From Planctomycetota bacterium (GTDB taxonomy: Bacteria; Planctomycetota; Planctomycetia; Gemmatales; Gemmataceae): a stretch of DNA of 64,000 nucleotides. The notes under the pieces are model-generated. The model did not search any database. It was not told the origin of the DNA and worked only from the letters and a program-made list of their open reading frames with translations. The stretch's first letter is position 1. Every line of letters begins with the position of its first letter. Of the stretch, positions 9,180 through 16,807 are shown piece after piece. The stretch lies in contig JACPPF010000149.1 in the NCBI GenBank assembly GCA_016191165.1, forward strand, positions 1 through 64,000, written 5' to 3'. A program made the translations under genes and the position numbers.

Positions 9180-9701
9180 TCAAGAGGCGCCTTCCGTGCG
9201 CTGGGCCGCGACCTTGGCCAATCCCAGCAGCTGCTTCAACTCGCCGCTGAAGACGAAGTTGTGATCCCCGAAAATCTGCTGCGACCGCGATTGGTCCAGG
9301 TGAGCGAAGAAGATTTCCGCCTCCGCGATCGGCGCCGCGCCAGGTTCGGTTTCGACCGCTCCGGGCGGCACGGCGAAGACCTTCCCGGCGACCGACGCCC
9401 CTTCGGGACGAAGCGTCAATAGTTCGGCCTCATAAAACAAGGTCTCACCGGCCAGGGCCTCGCGGACAAAGCGGGCTGACGTGATCTTGGCGAGAACGAC
9501 CTTTTCTTTGAAGTCGTTCGCTTCGCCGACCAGGATGCCGCCGGTTTGGGCGAGTCCTTCGAGGATGAAGCATGCGGGCATGATCGGGTAGCCCGGCAGA
9601 TGCTGCTCGAAGTAGTCTTCCGCCAGGCTCAACTTCTTGACCGCCCGCGCCGACTTGCCTCGCTCGAACTGCACGAAACGGTCGATCCAAATCCAACGCA
9701 T
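9180..9701 (-). CDS. FabZ-like (3R)-hydroxyacyl-ACP dehydratase, canonical active site
   Basis: A 173-residue hot-dog fold dehydratase. HLPGYPIMPACFILEG contains the catalytic His34 and Glu48, matching the FabZ pattern. The ATG at 9701 starts MRWIWIDRFVQFERG, the usual FabZ opening; upstream codons are unlikely to be translated. It lies between the ACP gene (61 bp) and the chain-length-factor-like gene (111 bp). It presumably dehydrates 3-hydroxyacyl-ACP made by the ketoreductase of the same operon. It is somewhat longer than typical FabZ (about 145 residues), with the extra length at the C-terminus. Confidence 0.85.
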   Translation of the reverse strand: MRWIWIDRFVQFERGKSARAVKKLSLAEDYFEQHLPGYPIMPACFILEGLAQTGGILVGEANDFKEKVVLAKITSARFVREALAGETLFYEAELLTLRPEGASVAGKVFAVPPGAVETEPGAAPIAEAEIFFAHLDQSRSQQIFGDHNFVFSGELKQLLGLAKVAAQRTEGAS

Positions 9702-9762
9702 GGCTGCCTCGAACCCCGGGTGTCGATCCCAGAGGTTCGCTGCGCTCACCTCTGGGCGTGGG

Positions 9763-10158
9763 CTAGTTCTTTACGTTCAGCTTGCCCTGGATGTATTTCG
9801 CGATCATGTCCACGGTGAACAGGTCGCTGATCGCGGTGAGTTCGGGATTCTTCTCGAACTTGCTCAGGTCGGCGAACGGCATTTTTTGCCGAAGTTCGTC
9901 GAGGCCCTTTTCCGTGACTTTGCCGTTCATGACGAAATCCGGATCGCCCTGGAAGATGGATTCCGGGAAGAGTTCGTTGCGCGGAATCTTGATGCCGAAC
10001 TCGCGCTCGAGGCGGAAAACGATATCGAGGAAATCGATCGACTCGGCGCCCAGGTCGCCCTGGAGCGTCGCAGCCGGGTTGATCTCATCCACCTCGACGT
10101 TGAGCGCTTCGACAAGAGTCGCGGACACTTTTTGATAAATTTCTTCCTGGCTCGGCAT
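9763..10158 (-). CDS. Acyl carrier protein with an enlarged C-terminal half
   Basis: A 131-residue acyl carrier protein. The phosphopantetheine site is Ser40 in DLGAESIDFLD. The start at 10158 is supported by a GGAGG sequence 9 bp upstream. Ordinary ACPs have about 80 residues; here roughly 35-45 extra residues are inserted between the helix ending in IPRNELFP and the final helix TVDMIAKYIQGKL. It lies in the middle of the operon with two dehydratases, a reductase and two ketosynthase-fold proteins, and is the expected carrier for their intermediates. Confidence 0.88.
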   Translation of the reverse strand: MPSQEEIYQKVSATLVEALNVEVDEINPAATLQGDLGAESIDFLDIVFRLEREFGIKIPRNELFPESIFQGDPDFVMNGKVTEKGLDELRQKMPFADLSKFEKNPELTAISDLFTVDMIAKYIQGKLNVKN

Positions 10159-10276
10159 GATCAAGACCTCCACTGAGAAAAGGTTACGGCATCGTTTTCT
10201 TTTCATTCCGGCACGATGCTGGGCCGGCATTACAACACTACCCAAGGGAAACGGCAGGCGGGTTATAGCCAAGGAA

Positions 10277-11035
10277 TCACATCGCCACCGCGCCCAGACT
10301 CAGGCCGCCATCGACCGTGAGAATCTGCCCGGTGATATAACCCGCGTCCGGGCTGGCGAGAAACACGGCCACCTTGGCGATATCTTCGGGTTGGCCCAAC
10401 CTCTTAAGAGGAATCATCTTTTTGATGAGATCGCCCGCCTTGTTGCGAACGTTCTCGCTCATGTCGGTTTCAATGAAGCCCGGCGCGATCGCATTCACGG
10501 TCACGCCCCGGCCGGCCAGTTCGACCGCCAGGGCCCGCGTGAACGAATTGATCGCGCCTTTGCTGGCGGCGTAATTCGTTTGCCCGGGGTTCGAGTTCGT
10601 GGCGGCGACGCTCGAGATATTGATGATTCGCCCCTTGCGCTGGCGGGCCAACTTCATGGCCAGCGCATGGCAAAAATTAAACGTCCCACCCAGGTTCGTC
10701 TGAACGACGACGTCCCATTCTTCCGGCTTCATCGCGACGAACAGGCCATCGCGAATGACGCCGGCGTTGTTCACCAGGATCTGAATCGAGCCCCATTCGG
10801 CCTCGATCGCCTCGACCACTTTGAAGGCTTCGTCATGGTTCGCGACATCGCACTGAAAAGCCTTGGCAACACCGCCTGTTTGGGCGACTTCCGCCGCCAG
10901 GCTGTCGGCCGCCGGCTGGTTTCCCTTGTAGATGAACGCGACCTTGGCGCCCTCGGCGGCGAACGCCTTGACGACGCCGCGCCCGATGCCTCGGCTTCCG
11001 CCGGTCACGATTGCCACTTGATCCTTCAAACGCAT
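10277..11035 (-). CDS. fabG: 3-oxoacyl-ACP reductase (FabG type SDR)
   Basis: A 252-residue short-chain dehydrogenase reducing 3-oxoacyl-ACP with NADPH. The cofactor motif TGGSRGIG is near residue 12, NNAG near 89, the catalytic Ser in ISSVAA, and YAASK carries Tyr and Lys. The C-terminal GQILTVDGG is typical of FabG. It is 47 bp downstream of the first dehydratase gene and 118 bp upstream of the ACP gene. This is the only reductase in the operon; no enoyl reductase is encoded nearby. Confidence 0.92.
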   Translation of the reverse strand: MRLKDQVAIVTGGSRGIGRGVVKAFAAEGAKVAFIYKGNQPAADSLAAEVAQTGGVAKAFQCDVANHDEAFKVVEAIEAEWGSIQILVNNAGVIRDGLFVAMKPEEWDVVVQTNLGGTFNFCHALAMKLARQRKGRIINISSVAATNSNPGQTNYAASKGAINSFTRALAVELAGRGVTVNAIAPGFIETDMSENVRNKAGDLIKKMIPLKRLGQPEDIAKVAVFLASPDAGYITGQILTVDGGLSLGAVAM

Positions 11036-11082
11036 GTCATTCTCTCAACGCGGAGCAAACCACGCGGGCCCAAGGCCCGCGG

Positions 11083-11571
11083 CTAAACGGCATCCATTTC
11101 GCCGCGCAAAATTCGGTAATGGTTCCGCATGGCCGTGATAATGCGGTCATCCACAGCTTGCAGGGCCGGATTGCGGTCGCGCAAGTTGTATCGCGCCACC
11201 GTGAACTTGGCCGTGACGGTGGTAGCCCCCCCCGCCTCGGCCTTTCCCTTGAAAACCGCGCTGGGGCTCGTCGGTGTATATTCCGACGCCTCCACCGTGA
11301 TCATCATGCTGTTGCCCGGCTGCATGAAGTTCCCATACTTCACATTCCGGGCATCACGCAGGGCGATGACGCTGAACTGAAAATCCTCGGTCGCACGCAG
11401 CAACCACGCCGCGCCTTCGACGAGGGTTTGCAACATCAGCACTCCCGGCATAACCGGGAAGGTCGGAAAATGGTCGGCGAGGTACTCTTCCCCCAGGGTC
11501 AGGTTCTTCACCATGCGGATGCGATTGCCAGGATCGAGTTCGAGGATTCGATCGATCAAATGAAAGCGCAT
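11083..11571 (-). CDS. FabZ/FabA-like hot-dog protein with altered catalytic acid
   Basis: A 162-residue hot-dog protein and probably the first gene of the operon. It keeps the catalytic His34 in DHFPTFPVMPGV, but the residue matching the FabZ Glu (FabA Asp) is Gln48 in PGVLMLQTLVEG. It may need the second dehydratase as a partner, use the nearby Glu52, or have another role. The start at 11571 gives MRFHLIDRILELDPG, matching FabZ N-termini. Confidence 0.82.
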   Translation of the reverse strand: MRFHLIDRILELDPGNRIRMVKNLTLGEEYLADHFPTFPVMPGVLMLQTLVEGAAWLLRATEDFQFSVIALRDARNVKYGNFMQPGNSMMITVEASEYTPTSPSAVFKGKAEAGGATTVTAKFTVARYNLRDRNPALQAVDDRIITAMRNHYRILRGEMDAV

Positions 11572-11969
11572 GACGCCGATCCCGTTTCCTAAAGCAAAAG
11601 CAACAAACGACTTTCGCCAAAACCCATGCAAAGGGGAAAGTATAGCGGCCGCGCCGGGCGTCGGCAACCCCGATTGGGCCCGACCCCGGCGTATCTGATT
11701 TTAATCGACCAACTTTCACCCATGCTTTAGTGTTTCCCCATTCGACCTCGTTTGGCAAACCGGAACAAACAAAAAAACCGGAAACACCTCCCGGATAGAT
11801 ACTGTTTTCCACAACGGGCGGATTATTCTGAGAATAGGCTCAAGTTTGGCTGGAAACGCCGAATTCGGAATCAAGGCCATGCTGCGACCCTGGCCAACTG
11901 GTCGGAACTCGGTAAAATGCGCTCTTCCGAAAAATCGGTTTCACGATCAGCATCACCGGAGACACGTTC
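11572..11969. other. Intergenic region between divergent genes (about 400 bp)
   Basis: No gene seen. It must hold the promoter of the minus-strand fatty-acid-like operon and that of the plus-strand mini-gene at 11970. A 13-bp palindrome TATTCTGAGAATA lies at 11824-11836 and could be an operator. A TAAAAT at 11913-11918 could be a -10 element for the mini-gene, though no good -35 is visible. Confidence 0.4.
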
Positions 11970-12056
11970 ATGGGTAGCAGACGACGAGGCAGTGGGCGAC
12001 GTAAGGTCGGTCGAAAGAAACGCCGAATGCGCGCCAAGATCCGCCACCGCAAATAG
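11970..12056 (+). CDS. 28-residue, strongly basic mini-protein (ribosomal-protein-like)
   Basis: A short open frame begins with ATG at 11970, 8 bp after a GGAG (11958-11961), and ends with TAG at 12054-12056. The peptide starts MGSRRRGSGRRK and ends KIRHRK. Sixteen of 28 residues are Lys or Arg, with no acidic residue. The MGS start and KKRR-rich body resemble the tiny basic proteins related to bS22/COX24 or bTHX found on small ribosomal subunits, but I cannot align it firmly to either. A GTGCCG/CGGCAC hairpin at 12099-12118 follows. It could be a structural RNA-binding peptide. Confidence 0.55.
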   Translation: MGSRRRGSGRRKVGRKKRRMRAKIRHRK

Positions 12057-12146
12057 TCCTTCAACCCTGCCTCGCCGTGGTGGGGCGGGATTCCGTTCGT
12101 GCCGACTCAAGACGGCACGTTCCGAATCGGGCCTCACATCCAGGCG

Positions 12147-12887
12147 TCACATGGTTCGCCCGCCATCCACGACCACAACCTGCCCGGTCATCAAATCCGT
12201 ACCCAGGGCCAAGAAATACACCGCATCGGCGATGTCATCCGGGGTAGCCGCGCGTCCCATTGGCGTGTTGACGAGCGACCGGGTCACGTGTTCCATGTGG
12301 TCGTCCAGCCAGCGCGTCAGAACCGGGCCGGGCGCGACGGCATTCACCCGGACCTGGGGCGCGAACGCACGGGCCAGCGATTTGGTCATGCAGTTGATCG
12401 CCGCCTTGCTCGCGGCGTAGGGGATCGAGCTGCCGTGGCCCTGCAACCCGGCCACGGACGTCACGTTCACGATCGATCCGCCCGATTTTTGCAAGTGAGG
12501 CAACGCCGCCCGGCAACAAAAGAACGTGCCCTTGAGGTTCACTCCCAGGATTTCGTCCCAGATCTCGCTCGTCGCCGCATGGAGGTCGGTGTGGTCGATG
12601 AAGCGCGTTGTGCCGGCGTTGTTGACCAGCACATCTAGCCCGCCAAGTTCGTTCGCGCAGGCCTCCACCATGGCGTTGACAGCGGCCTCGTCGGCCACGT
12701 TCGCCTTGCACAGCAACCCGGGCACGCCCAGCTTTTCGATTTCGCCCAGCGTCTCCCGTGCCTCGACCTCTGAGCGTGAGTAATTGACGACAACGGCCAT
12801 CCCCGCCCGGGCAAACCGGATCGCCGCCGCCCGCCCGATGCCCGTCGCCGAACCTGTGACCAGAGCGACTTTTCGTGACTTCGACAT
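12147..12887 (-). CDS. SDR-family oxidoreductase (FabG-like)
   Basis: A 246-residue short-chain dehydrogenase with TGSATGIG, NNAG and SVAG...YAASK motifs and a C-terminal GQVVVVDGG, so a classical NAD(P)-dependent SDR. The ATG at 12887 is chosen because it puts KVALVTGSATG at the usual distance from the N-terminus; AGGGA lies 8 bp upstream. It is 59 bp downstream of hemF on the same strand and may be co-transcribed with it. The substrate is unknown. It is separate from the fatty-acid-like operon, lying beyond its promoter region. Confidence 0.85.
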   Translation of the reverse strand: MSKSRKVALVTGSATGIGRAAAIRFARAGMAVVVNYSRSEVEARETLGEIEKLGVPGLLCKANVADEAAVNAMVEACANELGGLDVLVNNAGTTRFIDHTDLHAATSEIWDEILGVNLKGTFFCCRAALPHLQKSGGSIVNVTSVAGLQGHGSSIPYAASKAAINCMTKSLARAFAPQVRVNAVAPGPVLTRWLDDHMEHVTRSLVNTPMGRAATPDDIADAVYFLALGTDLMTGQVVVVDGGRTM

Positions 12888-12946
12888 GGCTTGTTCCCTG
12901 GAGGGTGCGAAGTGCAAGCGATGGCGACGGGATGTCATGCCGCCGC

Positions 12947-13852
12947 TTACGCTTCCGGTTCATTCGCCCAATCCCGCGGCTTCAAATACACATCATACAA
13001 TTCGGCCTCGCGCGAACCGGGTTCGGGTTTGTAGTCGTATAGCCAGCGAACCCGCGGCGGCAGCGACATCAGAATCGACTCGGTCCGGCCACCCGTCTTC
13101 AGGCCGAAGATCGTGCCGCGATCGTAAATCAGATTGAACTCGACGTACCGGCCCCGGCGAAATTCCTGAAAGTATCGCTCGGCCTCGTTGTACGGCTCGT
13201 CCTTGCGCTTTCGCACGATCGGCCCATAGGCGTCGAGAAACGCATCGCCGCAATCCCGCACGAAGCGGAAGATCGTTTCGAAATCCCCTTCGAGATAATC
13301 GAAGAAAATCCCGCCGACGCCGCGCGGCTCCTGACGGTGTGGCAGGAAGAAATATTCATCGCACCAGTTCTTGAACCTGGCGTAATCGACCGGGGCGGGA
13401 TGGCGGGTGCAAACCGTTTTCCAAGTCTGGTGAAAATGAATCACGTCGTTGCGATACGGATAGTAGGGCGTCAGATCGGCCCCGCCGCCGAACCAGGCCT
13501 TTTCGCCCTTGGTGAGGAAGCGAAAGTTCGCATGAACCGTCGGCGCCTTGGGGTTCTCGGGATGAAGAACCAGGGAAACACCCGTCGCGGCAAAGTCGAG
13601 ACCCTCGCCCGGAACCTGGGCGGCAAACTCCGGCGACATCTGCCCGAACACCTCGGAGAAATTGACGCCGGCTTTTTCAAACACGTTCCCGTCGATCAAG
13701 ACGCGCGAGCGCCCGCCGCCGCCACCTGGCCGAGCCCAGGTGTCTTCACGGAAGGGCTTGCCATCGATTGCCGTCAGCCCTGCACAAATGCGATCCTGAA
13801 GCCCGCGAAAATAATCGACGGCCGCCCGGCGTTGGTTCTCAATTTGAGTCAT
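12947..13852 (-). CDS. hemF: Aerobic coproporphyrinogen III oxidase HemF
   Basis: Oxygen-dependent decarboxylation of coproporphyrinogen III to protoporphyrinogen IX in heme synthesis. The 301-residue protein shows the family signatures [38 protein letters not shown] and [13 protein letters not shown], and its length is normal. The ATG at 13852 is preferred to an in-frame TTG 21 bp upstream. Heme is relevant for the many c-type cytochrome proteins in this window. The divergent neighbour is a protein kinase gene 211 bp away. Confidence 0.95.
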   Translation of the reverse strand: MTQIENQRRAAVDYFRGLQDRICAGLTAIDGKPFREDTWARPGGGGGRSRVLIDGNVFEKAGVNFSEVFGQMSPEFAAQVPGEGLDFAATGVSLVLHPENPKAPTVHANFRFLTKGEKAWFGGGADLTPYYPYRNDVIHFHQTWKTVCTRHPAPVDYARFKNWCDEYFFLPHRQEPRGVGGIFFDYLEGDFETIFRFVRDCGDAFLDAYGPIVRKRKDEPYNEAERYFQEFRRGRYVEFNLIYDRGTIFGLKTGGRTESILMSLPPRVRWLYDYKPEPGSREAELYDVYLKPRDWANEPEA

Positions 13853-14063
13853 AAGCGCAACCGCGGCTTTCAAAACAATCTGGTCACACCCGGCACGAAG
13901 GGCACTCTGGGTTTGTTGTGGGAACGCGCGGGAGCTTCGTCAACCGCTGGCTCCTTACCGACGCGCGGCTGGCTGACGGGAACTTCAGCGAACCCGCCTT
14001 GGTGCAAAGCCATTCGTCTGGTAACATGAATGTCCACGGAAACCGGGAAGAGGACCCTTGCAG

Positions 14064-15164
14064 ATGATATCCACGACCGTTTCGCAAGACCAACCAAGCT
14101 TTCTCGATGCCGATCGTTATGACGCCGCCGGCGCCGAGCTGCTCACCGAGTATGAGACGCTTCTTCGCAGCGATACCGTCCACTGGGCAGCCGAGTACAA
14201 GAAAATTCGCATTCTGGGAAAGGGCGGACAGGGGGTCGTCTATCTCAGCGAAAGGCAAGGGACCGATTTGTTCTCCCTGCCGGTCGCCGTGAAGATTTTC
14301 TCGCCCGAGAGTTACCGCGACGTGGTCAGCTACCTTGCCGACATGGCGCGCATTGCCGCCATCTCCTCGCGCGTCGCGCTGATCCAGCACGACAACCTTC
14401 TCGATTTGCACAACTTCATCGAGCACGGCGGCGTGCGCATCATGATCATGGAATGGATCGACGGCTATGATCTGCGCGAGCTGACGAGCGAACACGTCTA
14501 TGACAAATCCCGCGCCCGGCTCAGCCCCGAGCGCTGGGCGCATGTGAGCCAGGTGATCCTCGGCGCCGGCCCGGCCCAGTCGCGCTTCAAGCCAGGGATC
14601 GCCATTCAGATTCTGCGCGAATGCCTCGCGGGCCTGGCGGCCTTGCATCGCGAGGGCATCGTCCACGGCGACCTGAAGCCGGCCAACATCATGGTCAAAC
14701 GCACGGGCAACGCCAAGATCATCGACATCGGCTCCGCCATGGACCTGGACCAGGCTTCCGCACGCCGCATGTGGTCGCCCGCTTACGCCGCCCCCGAAAT
14801 CCTCCGCGGCGGCAAGTACACGCCGCAATCCGACCTGGCCAGCCTCGGCTACGTGCTGATCGAGATGCTCGCAGGCCAAAGCCCGTTCGAGGGTCTGAAC
14901 GACCTGCCCAAACTTTTGGCCGCCAAGTTAAACCTCGACAAACGCCTCAAGGACCTGCTCCCCGCCGACGTGAGCTGCAACGAGATGTTACTGCATTTAT
15001 GTCAAAAACTAATCGCTCCGGACCCTGCCCGGCGTTTCCAAAACGCCCAGTCCGCCGACCTGGATCGCCGGGGCGCCGCCCACTTCCACCGCCAACTCGT
15101 CAAGGGAGACCTGGCAAGCGAATACGAGCATGACCTGCGTCTCTGGCTCGAGGAACTGGATTAG
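14064..15164 (+). CDS. Serine/threonine protein kinase (Hanks type)
   Basis: A 366-residue soluble kinase. GKGGQGVVY (52-60) is the glycine loop, Lys77 in VAVK the ATP-binding lysine, and HGDLKPANIM (201-210) the catalytic loop, with Gly replacing Arg of HRD; DIG (221-223) replaces DFG. The APE motif appears as YAAPEIL. All catalytic residues are present, so it is probably active, and the HGD form means activation-loop phosphorylation is likely not needed. There is no transmembrane segment or sensor domain. AGAGGA precedes the ATG at 14064. The stop codon is immediately followed by a large palindromic repeat. Targets are unknown. Confidence 0.9.
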   Translation: MISTTVSQDQPSFLDADRYDAAGAELLTEYETLLRSDTVHWAAEYKKIRILGKGGQGVVYLSERQGTDLFSLPVAVKIFSPESYRDVVSYLADMARIAAISSRVALIQHDNLLDLHNFIEHGGVRIMIMEWIDGYDLRELTSEHVYDKSRARLSPERWAHVSQVILGAGPAQSRFKPGIAIQILRECLAGLAALHREGIVHGDLKPANIMVKRTGNAKIIDIGSAMDLDQASARRMWSPAYAAPEILRGGKYTPQSDLASLGYVLIEMLAGQSPFEGLNDLPKLLAAKLNLDKRLKDLLPADVSCNEMLLHLCQKLIAPDPARRFQNAQSADLDRRGAAHFHRQLVKGDLASEYEHDLRLWLEELD

Positions 15165-15167
15165 CTA

Positions 15168-15506
15168 GACAGCGCCACTTTTCAATTTGGGGGAGTAAAG
15201 AACCCTGGGGTCAACAAGCGTTTGACATGGAGCACCGAAGGTGCGCAAATCATATAGCCCAGGGCAAGCGAAGCGCCGCCGTTGGGTCGCGGCGCTGGGA
15301 AGACGAAAAGCCCAGAAAGGGCGCCACAAAGCGGGACGTCGGTTGTTGCGCCCTTTCAGGGTTTGATCGGTGGTGCGCCGAATCACCCAGGGCGGCGCTG
15401 CGCTTGCCCTGGGCTTTAATATTTGCGCACCTTCGGTGCTCAACGAAACACGCTCTACAATCCCAGGATTCATGACGTTCCCACTTTGAAAAGTGGGGCT
15501 GTCCAA
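15168..15506. repeat. Large nested palindrome, about 340 bp (MITE-like dispersed repeat)
   Basis: Three nested inverted repeats. The outer pair is at about 15168-15188 and 15484-15504 (GACAG...CCACTTTTCAA). The middle pair of about 57 bp starts with GAGCACCGAAGGTGCGCAAA at 15231 and returns near 15385-15441. The inner pair AGAAAGGGCGCCACAA lies near 15313 and 15340-15362. The element starts 3 bp after the kinase stop codon and carries only spurious frames, with no transposase. The remaining 15507-15618 shows nothing. It resembles non-autonomous elements or long structured repeats; I have not seen another copy in this window. Confidence 0.8.
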
Positions 15507-15618
15507 TTAGCTCGAATTTTGGGCCCGGTTCGGGTGAAGGTCGCTACGAGCCGCCGGATCGAAATTCCACGAATCCCCTTCCCGCCAGGAAAAGGGGATT
15601 CAAATGGTCCAAACCTTC

Positions 15619-16644
15619 CTACCGCCGCCGGAACAAATTGAACAACCGCTCCAACGGCCGGCGTCCGCCGAAGAGGCGCGGACGTTGCATCGGCTCCACC
15701 GGTTCGACACGGGTCTTAGTCCGATCGGGCGCGGTCTGCGAATAATCAAAAACGGGAGGAGGCTCGGGCTCCTGCCCGACCTTCACCGTCTTTTTCGGCT
15801 CGGTCTTGGGCTTTTTCTTTTCCTCTTTCGGCTGTTTCTTCGCAACCTCGGTCTTGAGGGGCATCAGGTCAATTCGTCGGAAAAGGATCTCGGCGCCTTC
15901 CGACTGGAACAGGATCTTGCCCTTGGTGTGCGTTGCCTTGATGCCGGCGTTGACGACCTTGCCGTTGAGGATGTTGGTGATCTTGTCGCCGTCGCAGACG
16001 CATTCGAGGGTGTTCCATTCGCCGACGGGCTTTTCCACGTCGTTCTTGCCGCGGAAGCCTTTGACATCCTTCCAGTTCGGATCACGGCCATACCAGTTGG
16101 CGCGCCCTGGGGGGAATTCGCGGAGTTCGCCCTTGGCGTCGTAGTACCACTGGTTGCCGATCTTTTTGACGGGCACGGTGATTTTGGGTTGGGTTTTGCC
16201 CCTGACCATGATGAAGTCGCCGGTGCCGCCTTCGATGAGCTGGCATTCGATCGATTCCATCCAGTTCCCGCCGGCGCCGCCATCGGGACCGACGCAGTGG
16301 AGAAGGACGCCGGAGTCCATGGTCGCGTTCTCGCGCGGCGGCCAGGTCTTGGTTCCCCACTTGAATTCGACGATCAGGCGATAGTTGGCATATTCCTTCT
16401 CGGTGGTGAAGCAGCCGAAGACCTTGCCCGAGACGCGGATGGCGCCGTTGACGACAGTGAAAACCTTTTCGGGATCGTTGTTTTTGCCGTAGGGTTTCTC
16501 GCCTTTCTTGGGCGCGTTGAGCCAGGTGTAAAAGTTTTTGAGGTCCTTGCCATTGAAGAGCTTGATGGGCTTGGTGACGGTCTGGGCCGACGCGATCGAG
16601 ACGCAGCAGGTCAGGATGAAGAGAAGCGAGAACGCCCGTAGCAT
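15619..16644 (-). CDS. Secreted DUF1080 protein (3-keto-disaccharide hydrolase fold)
   Basis: A 341-residue exported protein. The ATG at 16644 has AGGAG 7 bp upstream and begins the signal peptide MLRAFSLLFILTCCVSIASA. DUF1080 follows (about 25-235), with KLFNGKDLKNFYTWL, GVLLHCVGPDG, ESIECQLIEGG and the C-terminal GAEILFRRIDLMPL typical of the family. DUF1080 is a concanavalin-like beta-sandwich; some members hydrolyse 3-keto-glycosides. The last 110 residues are Lys/Pro rich, then Arg rich, and probably disordered. It stands alone. Confidence 0.9.
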   Translation of the reverse strand: MLRAFSLLFILTCCVSIASAQTVTKPIKLFNGKDLKNFYTWLNAPKKGEKPYGKNNDPEKVFTVVNGAIRVSGKVFGCFTTEKEYANYRLIVEFKWGTKTWPPRENATMDSGVLLHCVGPDGGAGGNWMESIECQLIEGGTGDFIMVRGKTQPKITVPVKKIGNQWYYDAKGELREFPPGRANWYGRDPNWKDVKGFRGKNDVEKPVGEWNTLECVCDGDKITNILNGKVVNAGIKATHTKGKILFQSEGAEILFRRIDLMPLKTEVAKKQPKEEKKKPKTEPKKTVKVGQEPEPPPVFDYSQTAPDRTKTRVEPVEPMQRPRLFGGRRPLERLFNLFRRR

Positions 16645-16741
16645 GACAGTCTCCTGGGTTGGTGGTGGTGGCGGCGCTTTGATACGATATTCCACGGGAC
16701 ATGCTGCAACAAGAAAAAAATGGAAAGCGGTAAGGTTTGCA

Positions 16742-16803
16742 GTAGGTCAGGCTTTCCAGCCTGACAGGCCAGGCAAAACGTCAGGCTGGAAAGCCTGACC
16801 TAC
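16742..16803. repeat. GTAGGTCAGGCTTTCC palindromic repeat
   Basis: Two arms, 16742-16765 and 16780-16803, form an inverted repeat with the core TCAGGCTGGAAAGCCTGA. Further copies are at 26565-26613 (inside a gene) and 54318-54366. This copy ends 4 bp before the start codon at 16808. Confidence 0.9.
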
Positions 16804-16807
16804 CAAG

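Noticed and set aside
6433-11571. Ladderane biosynthesis cluster
   Set aside because: The anammox ladderane clusters contain additional desaturase- and radical-SAM-type genes, which are absent here; the resemblance is limited to shared FAS-type enzymes.
11970-12056. Firm assignment of the mini-protein as bTHX or bS22
   Set aside because: Composition and size fit, but residue-level identity to either family is too weak to name it.
15227-15475. An 82-codon frame inside the large palindrome
   Set aside because: Palindromic elements give such frames on both strands; no ribosome binding site or domain.
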